Below, in pieces: positions 35,833-43,604 of a stretch of 64,000 nt of DNA (positions within the stretch are counted from its first letter, which is position 1; every line of letters starts with the position of its first letter). Below the pieces are notes generated by a model, which searched no databases, had not been told where the DNA came from, and saw only the letters and a program-made list of their open reading frames with translations. The stretch spans positions 1-64,000 of the forward strand of contig JAZKDP010000021.1 of assembly GCA_040387515.1 (NCBI GenBank), in the 5' to 3' direction. Source of the DNA: Methylotenera_A sp040387515 (GTDB lineage: Bacteria > Pseudomonadota > Gammaproteobacteria > Burkholderiales > Methylophilaceae). A program made the position numbers and the translations under genes.

Positions 35833-35904
35833 ATGTGGACAACACCAGCAGCGACAGAAATGCGTTTTGGCTTTGAAGTGACCATGTACGTCATGAATAA
35901 ATAA
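35833..35904 (+). CDS. pqqA: PQQ precursor peptide PqqA
   Basis: A 23-codon gene whose product, beginning MWTTPAATEMRFGFEVTMY, is a typical PqqA. It holds the conserved Glu15 and Tyr19 in E-V-T-M-Y, the two residues that are cross-linked and become pyrroloquinoline quinone, the cofactor of methanol and other quinoprotein dehydrogenases. A near-perfect ribosome binding site (AAAGGAGA) lies 7 bases upstream, and a strong terminator follows at 35922. No pqqB, C, D or E is in the window, so this is a stand-alone monocistronic copy. Highly expressed orphan pqqA genes are known in methylotrophs. It is easily missed by gene finders because of its size. Confidence 0.92.
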   Translation: MWTTPAATEMRFGFEVTMYVMNK

Positions 35905-35921
35905 GCTGAAATTAAGTCCTT

Positions 35922-35947
35922 AAAAAGGGAGCAATTGCTCCCTTTTT
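35922..35947. terminator. Terminator of pqqA (bidirectional)
   Basis: An 11-bp perfect stem (AAAAAGGGAGC / GCTCCCTTTTT) with an AATT loop starts 17 bases after the pqqA stop. A-runs and T-runs on both sides allow it to end the convergent yjbQ transcript as well. Confidence 0.88.
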
Positions 35948-35960
35948 TATTTTACCGATT

Positions 35961-36380
35961 CTAATCGCCAATAATTTTAACTAACACACGTTTTTTGCGT
36001 CTGCCGTCAAACTCACCATAGAATATCTGCTCCCAAGGCCCAAAATCCAAGCGTCCTTCGGTAATCGCTACCACCACTTCACGCCCCATGATTTGCCGTT
36101 TCATGTGTGCATCTGCGTTATCTTCGCCTGTATCGTTATGCCGATAGCTGCTCACTGGCTCATGCGGCGCAAGGCGCTCAAGCCATTGAGTGTAATCGTG
36201 ATGCAATCCACGCTCATCGTCATTAATAAACACGCTGGCGGTAATATGCATTGCATTCACTAAAACCAAGCCTTCGCGCACACCGCTTTCTCGCAAGCAC
36301 TCGTTAATCTGCTCTGTAATACGAATAAATGCCACGCGGGTTGGCGGATTAAACCAAAGTTCTTTACGATAGCTTTTCAT
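35961..36380 (-). CDS. yjbQ: YjbQ (UPF0047) family protein
   Basis: A 139-residue protein of the UPF0047 family, which has a small beta-fold and weak thiamine-phosphate-synthase-like activity in some members. Family motifs are present: GLVLVNAMHITASVFINDDE, RHNDTGEDNADAHMKRQIMGREV (given here as NADAHMKRQIMG), and a C-terminal GRLDFGPWEQIFYGEFDG. The conserved His and Asp/Glu residues of the proposed active site are there. The physiological role is unclear. It is a single gene convergent with pqqA. Confidence 0.92.
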   Translation of the reverse strand: MKSYRKELWFNPPTRVAFIRITEQINECLRESGVREGLVLVNAMHITASVFINDDERGLHHDYTQWLERLAPHEPVSSYRHNDTGEDNADAHMKRQIMGREVVVAITEGRLDFGPWEQIFYGEFDGRRKKRVLVKIIGD

Positions 36381-36468
36381 ATTTATTCCTTAATTTTCCC
36401 ATTATTGCGTCAATTTTAGCACCGCCAGTTGCTAACACACACGACATTAATCATTATTTAGGCAATAA

Positions 36469-36494
36469 AAAAGGCTTCTCAAAAGAAGCCTTTT
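36469..36494. terminator. Terminator of the SoxYZ-like gene
   Basis: An 11-bp perfect stem (AAAAGGCTTCT / AGAAGCCTTTT) with a CAAA loop begins 30 bases past the stop of the SoxYZ-like gene. It has T-runs suitable for minus-strand termination. Confidence 0.85.
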
Positions 36495-36523
36495 AAACAA
36501 GATTTTTCACGTAATTTAGCTGG

Positions 36524-37327
36524 TTAACTTTTCACTTCAACTACATGCGTAAAGCTTTTACCTTCATTATCAGTCGCTAGCACTTCTAGTTTACCTGGCT
36601 CTTTTGGCACAAAATTAAATTTAAAATAAGGGTCTTCCGCTGTGCCAACACCCACATCTACTGTCATCACGGGTTTGCCATTATAGGTAAATTCGGTTTT
36701 TTTAATATAAAAAGCCGGTACAAAACCTTGCGAAACCAAATCACGCTGTAAACCAGTGCGCATAACGTGTTTGATATTAAATGTGGCTGGCGTTGCCACA
36801 CCAAATTTCGTTGGCGTTTGTACATTCATTTTAATTCTGCCCGCTGCTGCACGCGTTGCCGCTTCATCATTCTCTACCGCGCCACCACAACCGCCAGCTG
36901 CACGCACTTCACGCGAAGCTAAATACAATTTTCCATCTGCTGTTTCGCCCACTAAACGCACAAAACCGTCTGTCTCAAAACGAATCCGTGTCGATAAATG
37001 AAAGTCGTTCAGCGCATCCGTTAAATGATAAGTAGCAGTTAATGGAATAGGATTTGAATCCACAAAAGCATACAATTTTTTAATGACCACACCATTAGCC
37101 GCTGCGCTATCAATGGTGTAAGTAACTGGCACCTGCGCACCGCTTTCAGCGCGACGCGGCGCATCAACCTTCATAAAAGTCACTTCTTGCATATCGCGTT
37201 TTGCAAAAAATGCTTCTTTCATCACAGGCCATAATTCCGGGTTGGACTCAGCTATAGCATTTTGCGCAGTCCCAATTAAAATGCTGGCGGCAATCAATGT
37301 GCTGAATAAATATTGTTTTGTTTTCAT
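36524..37327 (-). CDS. Quinoprotein-dehydrogenase-associated SoxYZ-like carrier
   Basis: A 267-residue secreted protein with a signal peptide ending at NAIA. The N-terminal half resembles SoxY and ends in the carrier motif AAGGCGGAVEN, where the Cys in GGCGG would carry the substrate. The C-terminal half (about 170-267) resembles SoxZ, with a linker between. This SoxY-SoxZ fusion type is known next to genes for PQQ-dependent dehydrogenases. No dehydrogenase gene is within the window, but pqqA is 0.6 kb away. It is a single gene with its own terminator. What it carries in a methylotroph is unknown to me. Confidence 0.85.
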   Translation of the reverse strand: MKTKQYLFSTLIAASILIGTAQNAIAESNPELWPVMKEAFFAKRDMQEVTFMKVDAPRRAESGAQVPVTYTIDSAAANGVVIKKLYAFVDSNPIPLTATYHLTDALNDFHLSTRIRFETDGFVRLVGETADGKLYLASREVRAAGGCGGAVENDEAATRAAAGRIKMNVQTPTKFGVATPATFNIKHVMRTGLQRDLVSQGFVPAFYIKKTEFTYNGKPVMTVDVGVGTAEDPYFKFNFVPKEPGKLEVLATDNEGKSFTHVVEVKS

Positions 37328-37548
37328 GGCTTATCTCCACCCACTTCATTGACCTACGTGAATATGCAAAATTAACTGAATAAATAACGTATTTAATATA
37401 AATTTGGACTGCTGGCGACCATTTTAGTTTTTATCAATCATTAGTATGTGACTGGCATCACACAAACCAACTCCACTCTTACATCCAGCTAATTCAACTT
37501 AGCTGCTTAAACGCAAGCGCTTAATCTAAAGTGCATAACCCTAACGAC

Positions 37549-37941
37549 TTAAACGTTGCGAAATTCCTCAAAATTTAGCTCAATACCATTCCCAGCTGGG
37601 TCTTTAAAATTTATCTGCTTAACACCATTCAATAATGTGCGCGTGGTATAAGCGATTTGGTGCGCTTGCAAATGTGCTTCCATCGCAGGCATATCGGTGA
37701 AAGTGAACGATACGTGATCATAAGTACCATTCACATGCAAATCTGGCGCGCCGACACCTTTGTTATACTCAGCAATATGCACCACATCGTTATCGCCAAT
37801 ATACAACCAAAATCCGTAACTAGTAGTTGCTATGCGCGGCCCAACTTTTAAGCCGACAATATCGCAATAAAAATCACGCAACACATGCATCATGTCACGA
37901 TTTGCGCGGAGGTTGATATGATTGATTTCGGTAACTGGCAT
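37549..37941 (-). CDS. VOC (glyoxalase/dioxygenase fold) protein
   Basis: A 130-residue protein of the vicinal oxygen chelate superfamily: EINHINLRANRDMMHVLRDFYCDIVGLKVGPR in shortened form (INHINLRA, YCDIVGLKVG), then DNDVVHIAEY, TYDHVSFTFTDMPAMEAHL and the C-terminal DPAGNGIELNFEE. The His of NHIN, the His of YDHVSF and the terminal Glu fit a metal site. The reaction cannot be assigned. It is a single gene between the SoxYZ-like gene and aspS with non-coding DNA on each side. Confidence 0.85.
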   Translation of the reverse strand: MPVTEINHINLRANRDMMHVLRDFYCDIVGLKVGPRIATTSYGFWLYIGDNDVVHIAEYNKGVGAPDLHVNGTYDHVSFTFTDMPAMEAHLQAHQIAYTTRTLLNGVKQINFKDPAGNGIELNFEEFRNV

Positions 37942-38116
37942 AATATTCAGACTCTCAAATAAAATCGTAACTAATATCCGGCTCGCTATTCATAAATCTG
38001 CTGAATTTCCAATACTAAAAATACAATTCACGATGCGAGAACTAGGCACATCTGCGTAGGCAGTACGATTAGTACGGCAAGCGGATGTAACAACGTTATC
38101 GCGAAGTGAGTGCATT

Positions 38117-39907
38117 TTAAGCGGCTGGATTTTGTGACCGCACTCTAATATGCAATTCCCTCAACTGCTTCTCATCCACCTCATTCGGTGCATTCGTCAT
38201 CAAGCATTGCGCACGTTGGGTTTTTGGGAAGGCAATCACGTCTCGGATGGATTCTGCGCCAGCCATTAATGTTACCAAACGGTCTAAACCGAATGCCAGG
38301 CCGCCATGCGGAGGAGCGCCGTATTGCAAGGCATCTAGCAAGAAGCCGAATTTTTCTTGTGCCTCTTCTTTGCTGATTTTGAGTGCATCGAATACTTTTG
38401 ATTGAATCTCTTGTTTATGGATACGCACTGAACCGCCGCCTACTTCCCAGCCGTTTAATACCATATCGTAAGCTTTTGAAAGCGCCGCGCCAGGGTTAGA
38501 AGTTAACAAGTCTTCGTGACCATCTTTTGGTGCGGTGAATGGATGATGTAACGCTGTCCAGCGGTCGTTTTCTTCATCGTGTTCAAACATTGGGAAATCG
38601 ACTACCCACAAAGGCGCCCAAGCGCGGCCATCAACATGACCTTTATCGTGACCGACTTTTAAGCGTAATGCGCCCAATGCTTCATTCACTACTTTAGTTT
38701 TATCTGCGCCAAAGAAGACGATGTCGCCATTCTGTGCGCCAGTACGGTCGATAATCGCTTGCAATGCTGTAGCGTGAATATTTTTAACGATTGGGCTTTG
38801 CAGTCCTTCTTCATTCAATTTAGTGATGTCGTTAATTTTGATGTAAGCCAAACCTTTTGCGCCGTAGATTTTGACGAATTCGGTGTAAGCATCAATCTCG
38901 CTACGCGCAATTGCAGCGCCATTTGGCACGCGCAAGGCAGCAACACGACCACCAGCCATATTGGCCGCGCCTGCAAACACTTTAAAATCCACATCTTTCA
39001 TCACATCGGAAAGCTCAGTGATTTCTAAAGTCACGCGCATATCAGGTTTATCTGAACCGTAACGATTCATCGCTTCAGCAAAGCTCATACGCGGAAAAGC
39101 GGCTGGCAAATCGACGTTTTGTACGGATTTAAGCATTTGTCGAATCATCTCTTCGACAATATCCATAATCTCGTTTTCACTCAAAAATGAAGTCTCAATA
39201 TCCACTTGAGTGAATTCTGGCTGACGATCAGCACGTAAATCTTCATCGCGGAAACATTTTGTGATTTGGAAATAACGGTCGAAACCTGACACCATTAACA
39301 ATTGTTTGAATAATTGCGGTGATTGCGGCAAGGCAAAGAACTGACCAGCATGCACACGGCTTGGCACCAAGTAGTCGCGTGCACCTTCGGGCGTACTGCG
39401 CGTTAACATAGGCGTTTCCACTTCAATAAAACCGTTTACATCCAAATAATCACGCAAAGTTTTAGCCACGCGATAACGCAACATCATGTTTTTTTGCATC
39501 GCTGGGCGGCGTAGGTCAATGTAGCGATGTTCAAGCCTTACAGTTTCAGTCAGGTTTTCGTCATCTAACATAAATGGCGGCGTAAGCGATGCGTTTAAAA
39601 TCTCTATTTCAGTCGCAATCATTTCTACTTCGCCAGTAGCTAAGTTAGCGTTCACTGCGCCGTCTGGGCGTGCGCGTACAACACATACAATTCTTAATAC
39701 ATATTCACTACGTACACTTTCAGCAATCGCAAATGCAGCTTGTGTATCTGGATTAATCACAATTTGCGCCATACCTTCACGGTCGCGCAAATCGATGAAA
39801 ATCACGCCACCATGATCGCGACGGCGATGCGCCCAGCCGCATAAACTAACAGTTTGGCCGATGTGGGTGCGGTTTAAGTGGCCGCAATAATGTGTACGCA
39901 TAGTCAT
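38117..39907 (-). CDS. aspS: Aspartate-tRNA ligase AspS
   Basis: AspRS charges tRNA with aspartate; in bacteria lacking AsnRS the non-discriminating form also charges tRNA-Asn. The 596-residue length and layout are bacterial: an OB-fold anticodon-binding domain (HYCGHLNRTHIGQTVSLCGW and RRDHGGVIFIDLRDREG), then class II motifs 1-3 (TRSTPEGARDYLVPSR, FRDEDLRADRQPEFTQ, GLAFGLDRLVTLMAG). The bacterial GAD insertion domain lies around 290-420. It is 58 bases downstream of the DUF502 gene on the same strand. Discrimination cannot be read confidently from sequence. Confidence 0.98.
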   Translation of the reverse strand: MTMRTHYCGHLNRTHIGQTVSLCGWAHRRRDHGGVIFIDLRDREGMAQIVINPDTQAAFAIAESVRSEYVLRIVCVVRARPDGAVNANLATGEVEMIATEIEILNASLTPPFMLDDENLTETVRLEHRYIDLRRPAMQKNMMLRYRVAKTLRDYLDVNGFIEVETPMLTRSTPEGARDYLVPSRVHAGQFFALPQSPQLFKQLLMVSGFDRYFQITKCFRDEDLRADRQPEFTQVDIETSFLSENEIMDIVEEMIRQMLKSVQNVDLPAAFPRMSFAEAMNRYGSDKPDMRVTLEITELSDVMKDVDFKVFAGAANMAGGRVAALRVPNGAAIARSEIDAYTEFVKIYGAKGLAYIKINDITKLNEEGLQSPIVKNIHATALQAIIDRTGAQNGDIVFFGADKTKVVNEALGALRLKVGHDKGHVDGRAWAPLWVVDFPMFEHDEENDRWTALHHPFTAPKDGHEDLLTSNPGAALSKAYDMVLNGWEVGGGSVRIHKQEIQSKVFDALKISKEEAQEKFGFLLDALQYGAPPHGGLAFGLDRLVTLMAGAESIRDVIAFPKTQRAQCLMTNAPNEVDEKQLRELHIRVRSQNPAA

Positions 39908-39965
39908 AAAAATAGATTTCGTTAATCAGTTAAATGTAAAAGTTAGTAATTCTTAAATAGCAATC

Positions 39966-40580
39966 TTAAAGCGGTAATTCGCGTGTTTTGCGGTCTTTTG
40001 GCGTTACAGTACCCATGCTGATGATGTACTTTAAAGCCTCGTCCACGCTCATATCCAGTTCAATTACATCTGCCCGAGGCAGCATTAGGAAAAAGCCAGA
40101 AGTAGGGTTTGGAGTAGTAGGCACATAAACACTGACATAATCACCCACTAAATGATTGCTCACATCGCCACCAGGCACGCCAGTTAAGAAAGCAATAGTC
40201 CAACTGCCTTCGCGTGGATATTGAACTAATAATGCTTTGCGAAACGCATTGCCAGAATCTGAAAATAAAGTATCAGACACTTGTTTAACACTGGAATAAA
40301 TGCTTTTTACAAACGGCACGCGTGAAAGCAAATTCTCCCACAAGGCAATTAATTGTTGCCCAAAGATATTAGTCGCAATAAGGCCTGTGACAAAAATAAT
40401 CACCAAAGTGAGAATCGCACCCAAGCCGGGCATATTAAAACCAAATACATTTTCAGGCTGCCAAGCTTCCGGTAGCAGTAGCAAGCTTTGATCCATGGTT
40501 TGAATCAGCGTGGCCACCACCCAAATGGTGATAAACAACGGCACTAATACCAGCAGGCCAGTAATAAAATATTTTTTCAT
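39966..40580 (-). CDS. DUF502 membrane protein
   Basis: A 204-residue inner-membrane protein with two membrane segments (about 3-25 and 50-75). A cytoplasmic region follows with RVPFVKSIYSSVKQVSDTLF, VLVQYPREGSWTIAFLTG (in part), VYVPTTPNPTSGFFLML and DEALKYIISMG. These blocks define DUF502. The function is unknown, but the gene is regularly found between fmdB and aspS in betaproteobacteria, as here. Confidence 0.9.
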   Translation of the reverse strand: MKKYFITGLLVLVPLFITIWVVATLIQTMDQSLLLLPEAWQPENVFGFNMPGLGAILTLVIIFVTGLIATNIFGQQLIALWENLLSRVPFVKSIYSSVKQVSDTLFSDSGNAFRKALLVQYPREGSWTIAFLTGVPGGDVSNHLVGDYVSVYVPTTPNPTSGFFLMLPRADVIELDMSVDEALKYIISMGTVTPKDRKTRELPL

Positions 40581-40615
40581 GTTAATTCAATGGATTAGAT
40601 TAATGGCAGCTGCTT

Positions 40616-40894
40616 TTAATGGCAGGCGCAACCAGTTTTGCAGGCAGCAGGCGCATCCGTTTTGCTGGTTGTAGATTCTGTGGATTCACTTGAAGATGGC
40701 TTACTTACTTTTTTATCTTTAAAATCAGTCGCATACCAGCCACTACCACTCAGCTGAAAACTAGGCGCAGAAAGCATTTTGCAAAAAGTTTCTTGATCGC
40801 AATTAGGGCATGTGGCGGTGCTTGAATCACTTATTTTGCGCAGCAACTCTAGTTTGTGGCCACAGCTGGTGCATTGGAAATCATAAATTGGCAT
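40616..40894 (-). CDS. FmdB-type zinc ribbon protein
   Basis: A 92-residue protein with an N-terminal zinc ribbon (MPIYDFQCTSCGHKLELL, then TCPNCDQETFCKML) of the FmdB regulatory protein family. A Ser/Thr-rich linker follows, and the tail is a Cys cluster (CKTGCACH). It starts the fmdB-DUF502-aspS group. The name comes from a methylotroph amide-utilisation regulator, but family members are general and of uncertain role. The gene marks the left chromosomal neighbour of the genomic island. Confidence 0.9.
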   Translation of the reverse strand: MPIYDFQCTSCGHKLELLRKISDSSTATCPNCDQETFCKMLSAPSFQLSGSGWYATDFKDKKVSKPSSSESTESTTSKTDAPAACKTGCACH

Positions 40895-41168
40895 GATTTT
40901 GGCTTATAAATTAACGTTTACTTGAAAACAAAATTATAACTGATGTGCATCAATAGTTTAACGACAAATGTTTAATTGACTGTTTTTAACGCATAAAAAC
41001 AATCCATATCAGTTACTTATTATTTTTATCATCGCCATACCAAGAGAATTTAGAGAACAAATTGCAAATTTCAGAGGCATTAAAACTACAAAGATACTAG
41101 CATTTCTTTGTCGCTCAATTTTTACAAAATTAATATAAGTAATTATCTTATAACCTGATGTTTCAAAT
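40895..41168. other. Non-coding stretch upstream of fmdB
   Basis: This AT-rich DNA between fmdB and the left end of the island shows no open frame with a ribosome binding site. It should hold the minus-strand promoter of fmdB-DUF502-aspS in its left part. I see no repeat of note here. Confidence 0.4.
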
Positions 41169-41202
41169 AAAAAGACCCCAATTACGGGGTCTTTTCTTTA
41201 CA
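41169..41202. repeat. Left putative GInt attachment repeat in a terminator
   Basis: AAAAAGACCCC / GGGGTCTTTT forms a terminator stem with an AATTAC loop, and the sequence TTTTCTTTACA follows. The right end of the island has the same design, a stem with CCCC/GGGG, then TTTTATTTACA. The two are imperfect direct repeats in the same orientation. The hairpin also works as a terminator between the island and fmdB. Confidence 0.6.
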
Positions 41203-41414
41203 TATACAATCTATTCCTTATCAGAACGGTTGTGTATACCAATCAATATGTAAACAAGTATTTTATAGTTATATATCAATAAGTTAAAATATATAATACG
41301 GGTATTTTTGTAAACAATATCTGCTTTCTAAGCAAATTTTAGTGCTTACTATTTACACTTTTGATGTCTAAAATCGATTGATACTTTACTTGAAATGCTT
41401 AACTTTTATAGCGT
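41203..41414. other. AT-rich non-coding end of the island with two GTAAACA motifs
   Basis: There is no gene here. The DNA is very AT-rich (long TATAT runs) and matches the short AT-rich end expected of a GInt. It contains GTAAACA at 41250-41256 and again at 41310-41316, exactly 60 bases apart and in the same orientation. The rest shows no structure. It is the 3' non-coding region after nucC; I see no strong terminator for nucC apart from the hairpin at 41174. Confidence 0.6.
41250..41316 (+). repeat. Pair of GTAAACA motifs, left island end
   Basis: Two identical heptamers, with A/T-rich flanks and the shared longer form GTAAACAA, lie 60 bases apart. The same heptamer pair with 59-base spacing occurs at the right end (60612-60677). 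They are candidates for arm-type binding sites of a Gin protein. Confidence 0.5.
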
Positions 41415-42140
41415 CTATTTAGTTAGCCACGAGGCATAAGCCTTAATATCAATCATCGGTACGGTTCCGCAGCTCTGCAATCTTGAAATCAATTCAAACA
41501 AAAATGTCGCTGCATGTTTTGCATGGTCACTGACTTCATATGATTTTGTCAATGGATCGTAATTAAAGGCTCCGTGCGCAGCAACACAACCTAGATCTAA
41601 ATGCCCATTAATAACATCATTATTTAAAGCCTTCATCAAAGGCTCCCCCAATGGCGGATTCCATGTACTCTCCAATGCCAGAATACCACCTATAATTCCA
41701 ACCAATGGTTTTGGTGGGTAAACTCCACCTACATAAGGCACTGGGATACTAGTCCTATGTAATACTCTCACGCTTGCTACTTTTTCTTGTGCATATTTTA
41801 TAAGGTCAGCTGTAATTTCTTGCTTGGCCTCGAATACAGCATACACACTCTCTGCCGGAATTATGAGATTTCCTTCATAATTGAAAATGAATGGAGAGTA
41901 TTGTCGGTCAAATACTACTACATCTATTTGTTGACTAAAGCTTCCTTTGCTATCTACGACATGCGCCTTCTCACACTGATAACGCTTTGGTAAATATTTT
42001 TGCAATAAATCCAGCCAAATCCCTTCGCTAGCATCCCCTTTAGTACCAGGATGAGCAAAGGCTTTTCTTGCGGTTGTTAAGCGCTGATGAATATCTTCAT
42101 GCAAACTTGATAACAAAACATCTAATGACCAATCAGACAT
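41415..42140 (-). CDS. nucC: CBASS effector nuclease NucC
   Basis: NucC is a homotrimeric endonuclease that is activated by cyclic tri-adenylate to degrade DNA and kill the infected cell. The 241-residue length equals that of characterised NucC, and much of the sequence looks like the E. coli protein (SLHEDI, ARKAF, KGDASEG, KYLPKRYQ). The active site has the PD-(D/E)xK pattern with Asp73 in QIDVVVFDRQ and Glu104/Lys106 in VYAVFEAKQ. The C-terminal LQSCGTVPMIDIKAY is also conserved. It is the last gene of the cdnC-cap7-cap6-nucC operon, 13 bases after cap6. Confidence 0.95.
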   Translation of the reverse strand: MSDWSLDVLLSSLHEDIHQRLTTARKAFAHPGTKGDASEGIWLDLLQKYLPKRYQCEKAHVVDSKGSFSQQIDVVVFDRQYSPFIFNYEGNLIIPAESVYAVFEAKQEITADLIKYAQEKVASVRVLHRTSIPVPYVGGVYPPKPLVGIIGGILALESTWNPPLGEPLMKALNNDVINGHLDLGCVAAHGAFNYDPLTKSYEVSDHAKHAATFLFELISRLQSCGTVPMIDIKAYASWLTK

Positions 42141-42153
42141 ATTAAAGTCCTTA

Positions 42154-43083
42154 TTATTTATCGTTAAAAGGCGGAGTGGCAGACATTAAATTTGCAATCT
42201 CTATGGCTCTAGATGCCATTATTGGTTTATCTGGATAGGCATCCAGAATTATGGTTGGAATTAAACGTTGCGTTAAATCGGAATAAGTAAATCCATAACT
42301 CTTAGAAGTAGACTTACCTGTAGCATCTACTAAAGCTTTAATATCAGATTTATTAAACCCAATATTGGAAAATGATTGCTCTAAAACAGAGTTACGTTGA
42401 GAATCATCAGGTCTGTGAAACTCCAATATATCAGCAGCTCTTCGTCTTACAGCCGGATCCAAAGCGTTTAATCGATTGGTGCACATTATTACTGTTACTG
42501 GCAATTTTGCATTTGCAAGCCTATCAATTCCACGAATAAATGCATTTACGCCAGCTCTATCCTCATGATGCATCTGATCAGATTCTCTTGACTGTGCAAT
42601 AGCGTCAGCCTCATCAACTAAAAGAATAACTCCCCCCCTTGCTGTCCCGGTTGAGCTTTTAAATTTAGATGCTTGATTAAATGCCTCCTCAAATGCAGAA
42701 CTTACCAGCTGAGTCATCTCACCAACACGACCTTGTCCTCTGGAGGACAAACTTAATGGCAACAAAGTAATATCAATGTTTTCTTGCCTAGCTACTGCGT
42801 CACCAATAGTTTCCGCCAACTCTGTTTTACCAGAACCAACGTCACCGGCCAGAATGACTAAAGGTGGTCGTCGTAGAACTAAGGTCAATAAATTCGCAGA
42901 TTCAACATGGTTTTTTCTCATCCATTTTTCTAGTCCTGCAGGATTAATCAATACACTTATGGTATTTTTGAGGCGATTAATTTTCTCATCCATTCCCACG
43001 AGTCTATTAAGCCTCTCTCGCGAGTCAGTATTAGGTAAAACAGTGGAGTTTTCGAACAATCCATTAGTAAGCTTCGTATCCAT
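42154..43083 (-). CDS. cap6: CBASS Trip13-like AAA+ ATPase (Cap6)
   Basis: In type III CBASS the Trip13-like ATPase remodels the HORMA protein from its active closed form and keeps the CD-NTase off until infection. The 309-residue protein has Walker A GDVGSGKT (residues 80-87), Walker B VILLVDEADAI (Asp157-Glu158), a sensor-1 Asn in VIMCTNRLNALD, and the arginine-finger/sensor-2 region VRRRAADILEFHRPD. It starts one base after the cap7 stop, so translation is coupled. Confidence 0.93.
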   Translation of the reverse strand: MDTKLTNGLFENSTVLPNTDSRERLNRLVGMDEKINRLKNTISVLINPAGLEKWMRKNHVESANLLTLVLRRPPLVILAGDVGSGKTELAETIGDAVARQENIDITLLPLSLSSRGQGRVGEMTQLVSSAFEEAFNQASKFKSSTGTARGGVILLVDEADAIAQSRESDQMHHEDRAGVNAFIRGIDRLANAKLPVTVIMCTNRLNALDPAVRRRAADILEFHRPDDSQRNSVLEQSFSNIGFNKSDIKALVDATGKSTSKSYGFTYSDLTQRLIPTIILDAYPDKPIMASRAIEIANLMSATPPFNDK

Positions 43084-43084
43084 A

Positions 43085-43600
43085 TTAATATTTCCTTATA
43101 GTTGCTCGTCCAAGTGAACGACCACCCGACGTGTATGTTTTATCATCCACAAAAAACCCGTTTAAAACTGTTGGTGCTGAGGCAGTACCACGTTGCAAGG
43201 TAAATTTGGCTTTAATTGCCGCTTGTTCAGCTGCTGATAACTTGTCCCAGTTATTGTTATATGTAAGAAAGCTATAGAAGCTCGCATTGCTAACATCCAT
43301 CCCCGGTGGCACTCTACCTGGATCATCGTCACCTCCCATACCGAATAAATCTTTCGGCGTATAACGCAGCGCTGGCTCTATCCAGTTATCATTCTTTTTG
43401 TAACCATAGGTGACTTCTTCCAAACAATTTGCCTTGAGCAGCTCAATTAACTCTTCTTCATACTGAGCAATGCTTACGTCTGATGGGTCTCCATAAAATC
43501 TTTGCATACGCTTCAGATCTGTCGCGACCTTTGAGGCCAGATGCCTTGCATGGGTAATGGTGAAGGTTTCTGTTGCTGAGAGAGTGAAGCTTGAACTCAT
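43085..43600 (-). CDS. cap7: CBASS HORMA-domain protein (Cap7-type)
   Basis: A 171-residue protein of the bacterial HORMA families. It begins SFTLSATETFTITHARHLA and continues KVATDLKRMQRFYGDPSD, the same start I recall for HORMA proteins of Pseudomonas type III CBASS. The C-terminal mobile segment ends in SGGRSLGRATIRKY, comparable to the safety-belt end that locks around closure peptides. In the family, the closed form binds and activates the CD-NTase. It lies between cdnC (4 bases upstream) and the Trip13-like gene. Only one HORMA gene is present, as in the E. coli type III systems. Confidence 0.9.
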   Translation of the reverse strand: MSSSFTLSATETFTITHARHLASKVATDLKRMQRFYGDPSDVSIAQYEEELIELLKANCLEEVTYGYKKNDNWIEPALRYTPKDLFGMGGDDDPGRVPPGMDVSNASFYSFLTYNNNWDKLSAAEQAAIKAKFTLQRGTASAPTVLNGFFVDDKTYTSGGRSLGRATIRKY

Positions 43601-43604
43601 TTAT

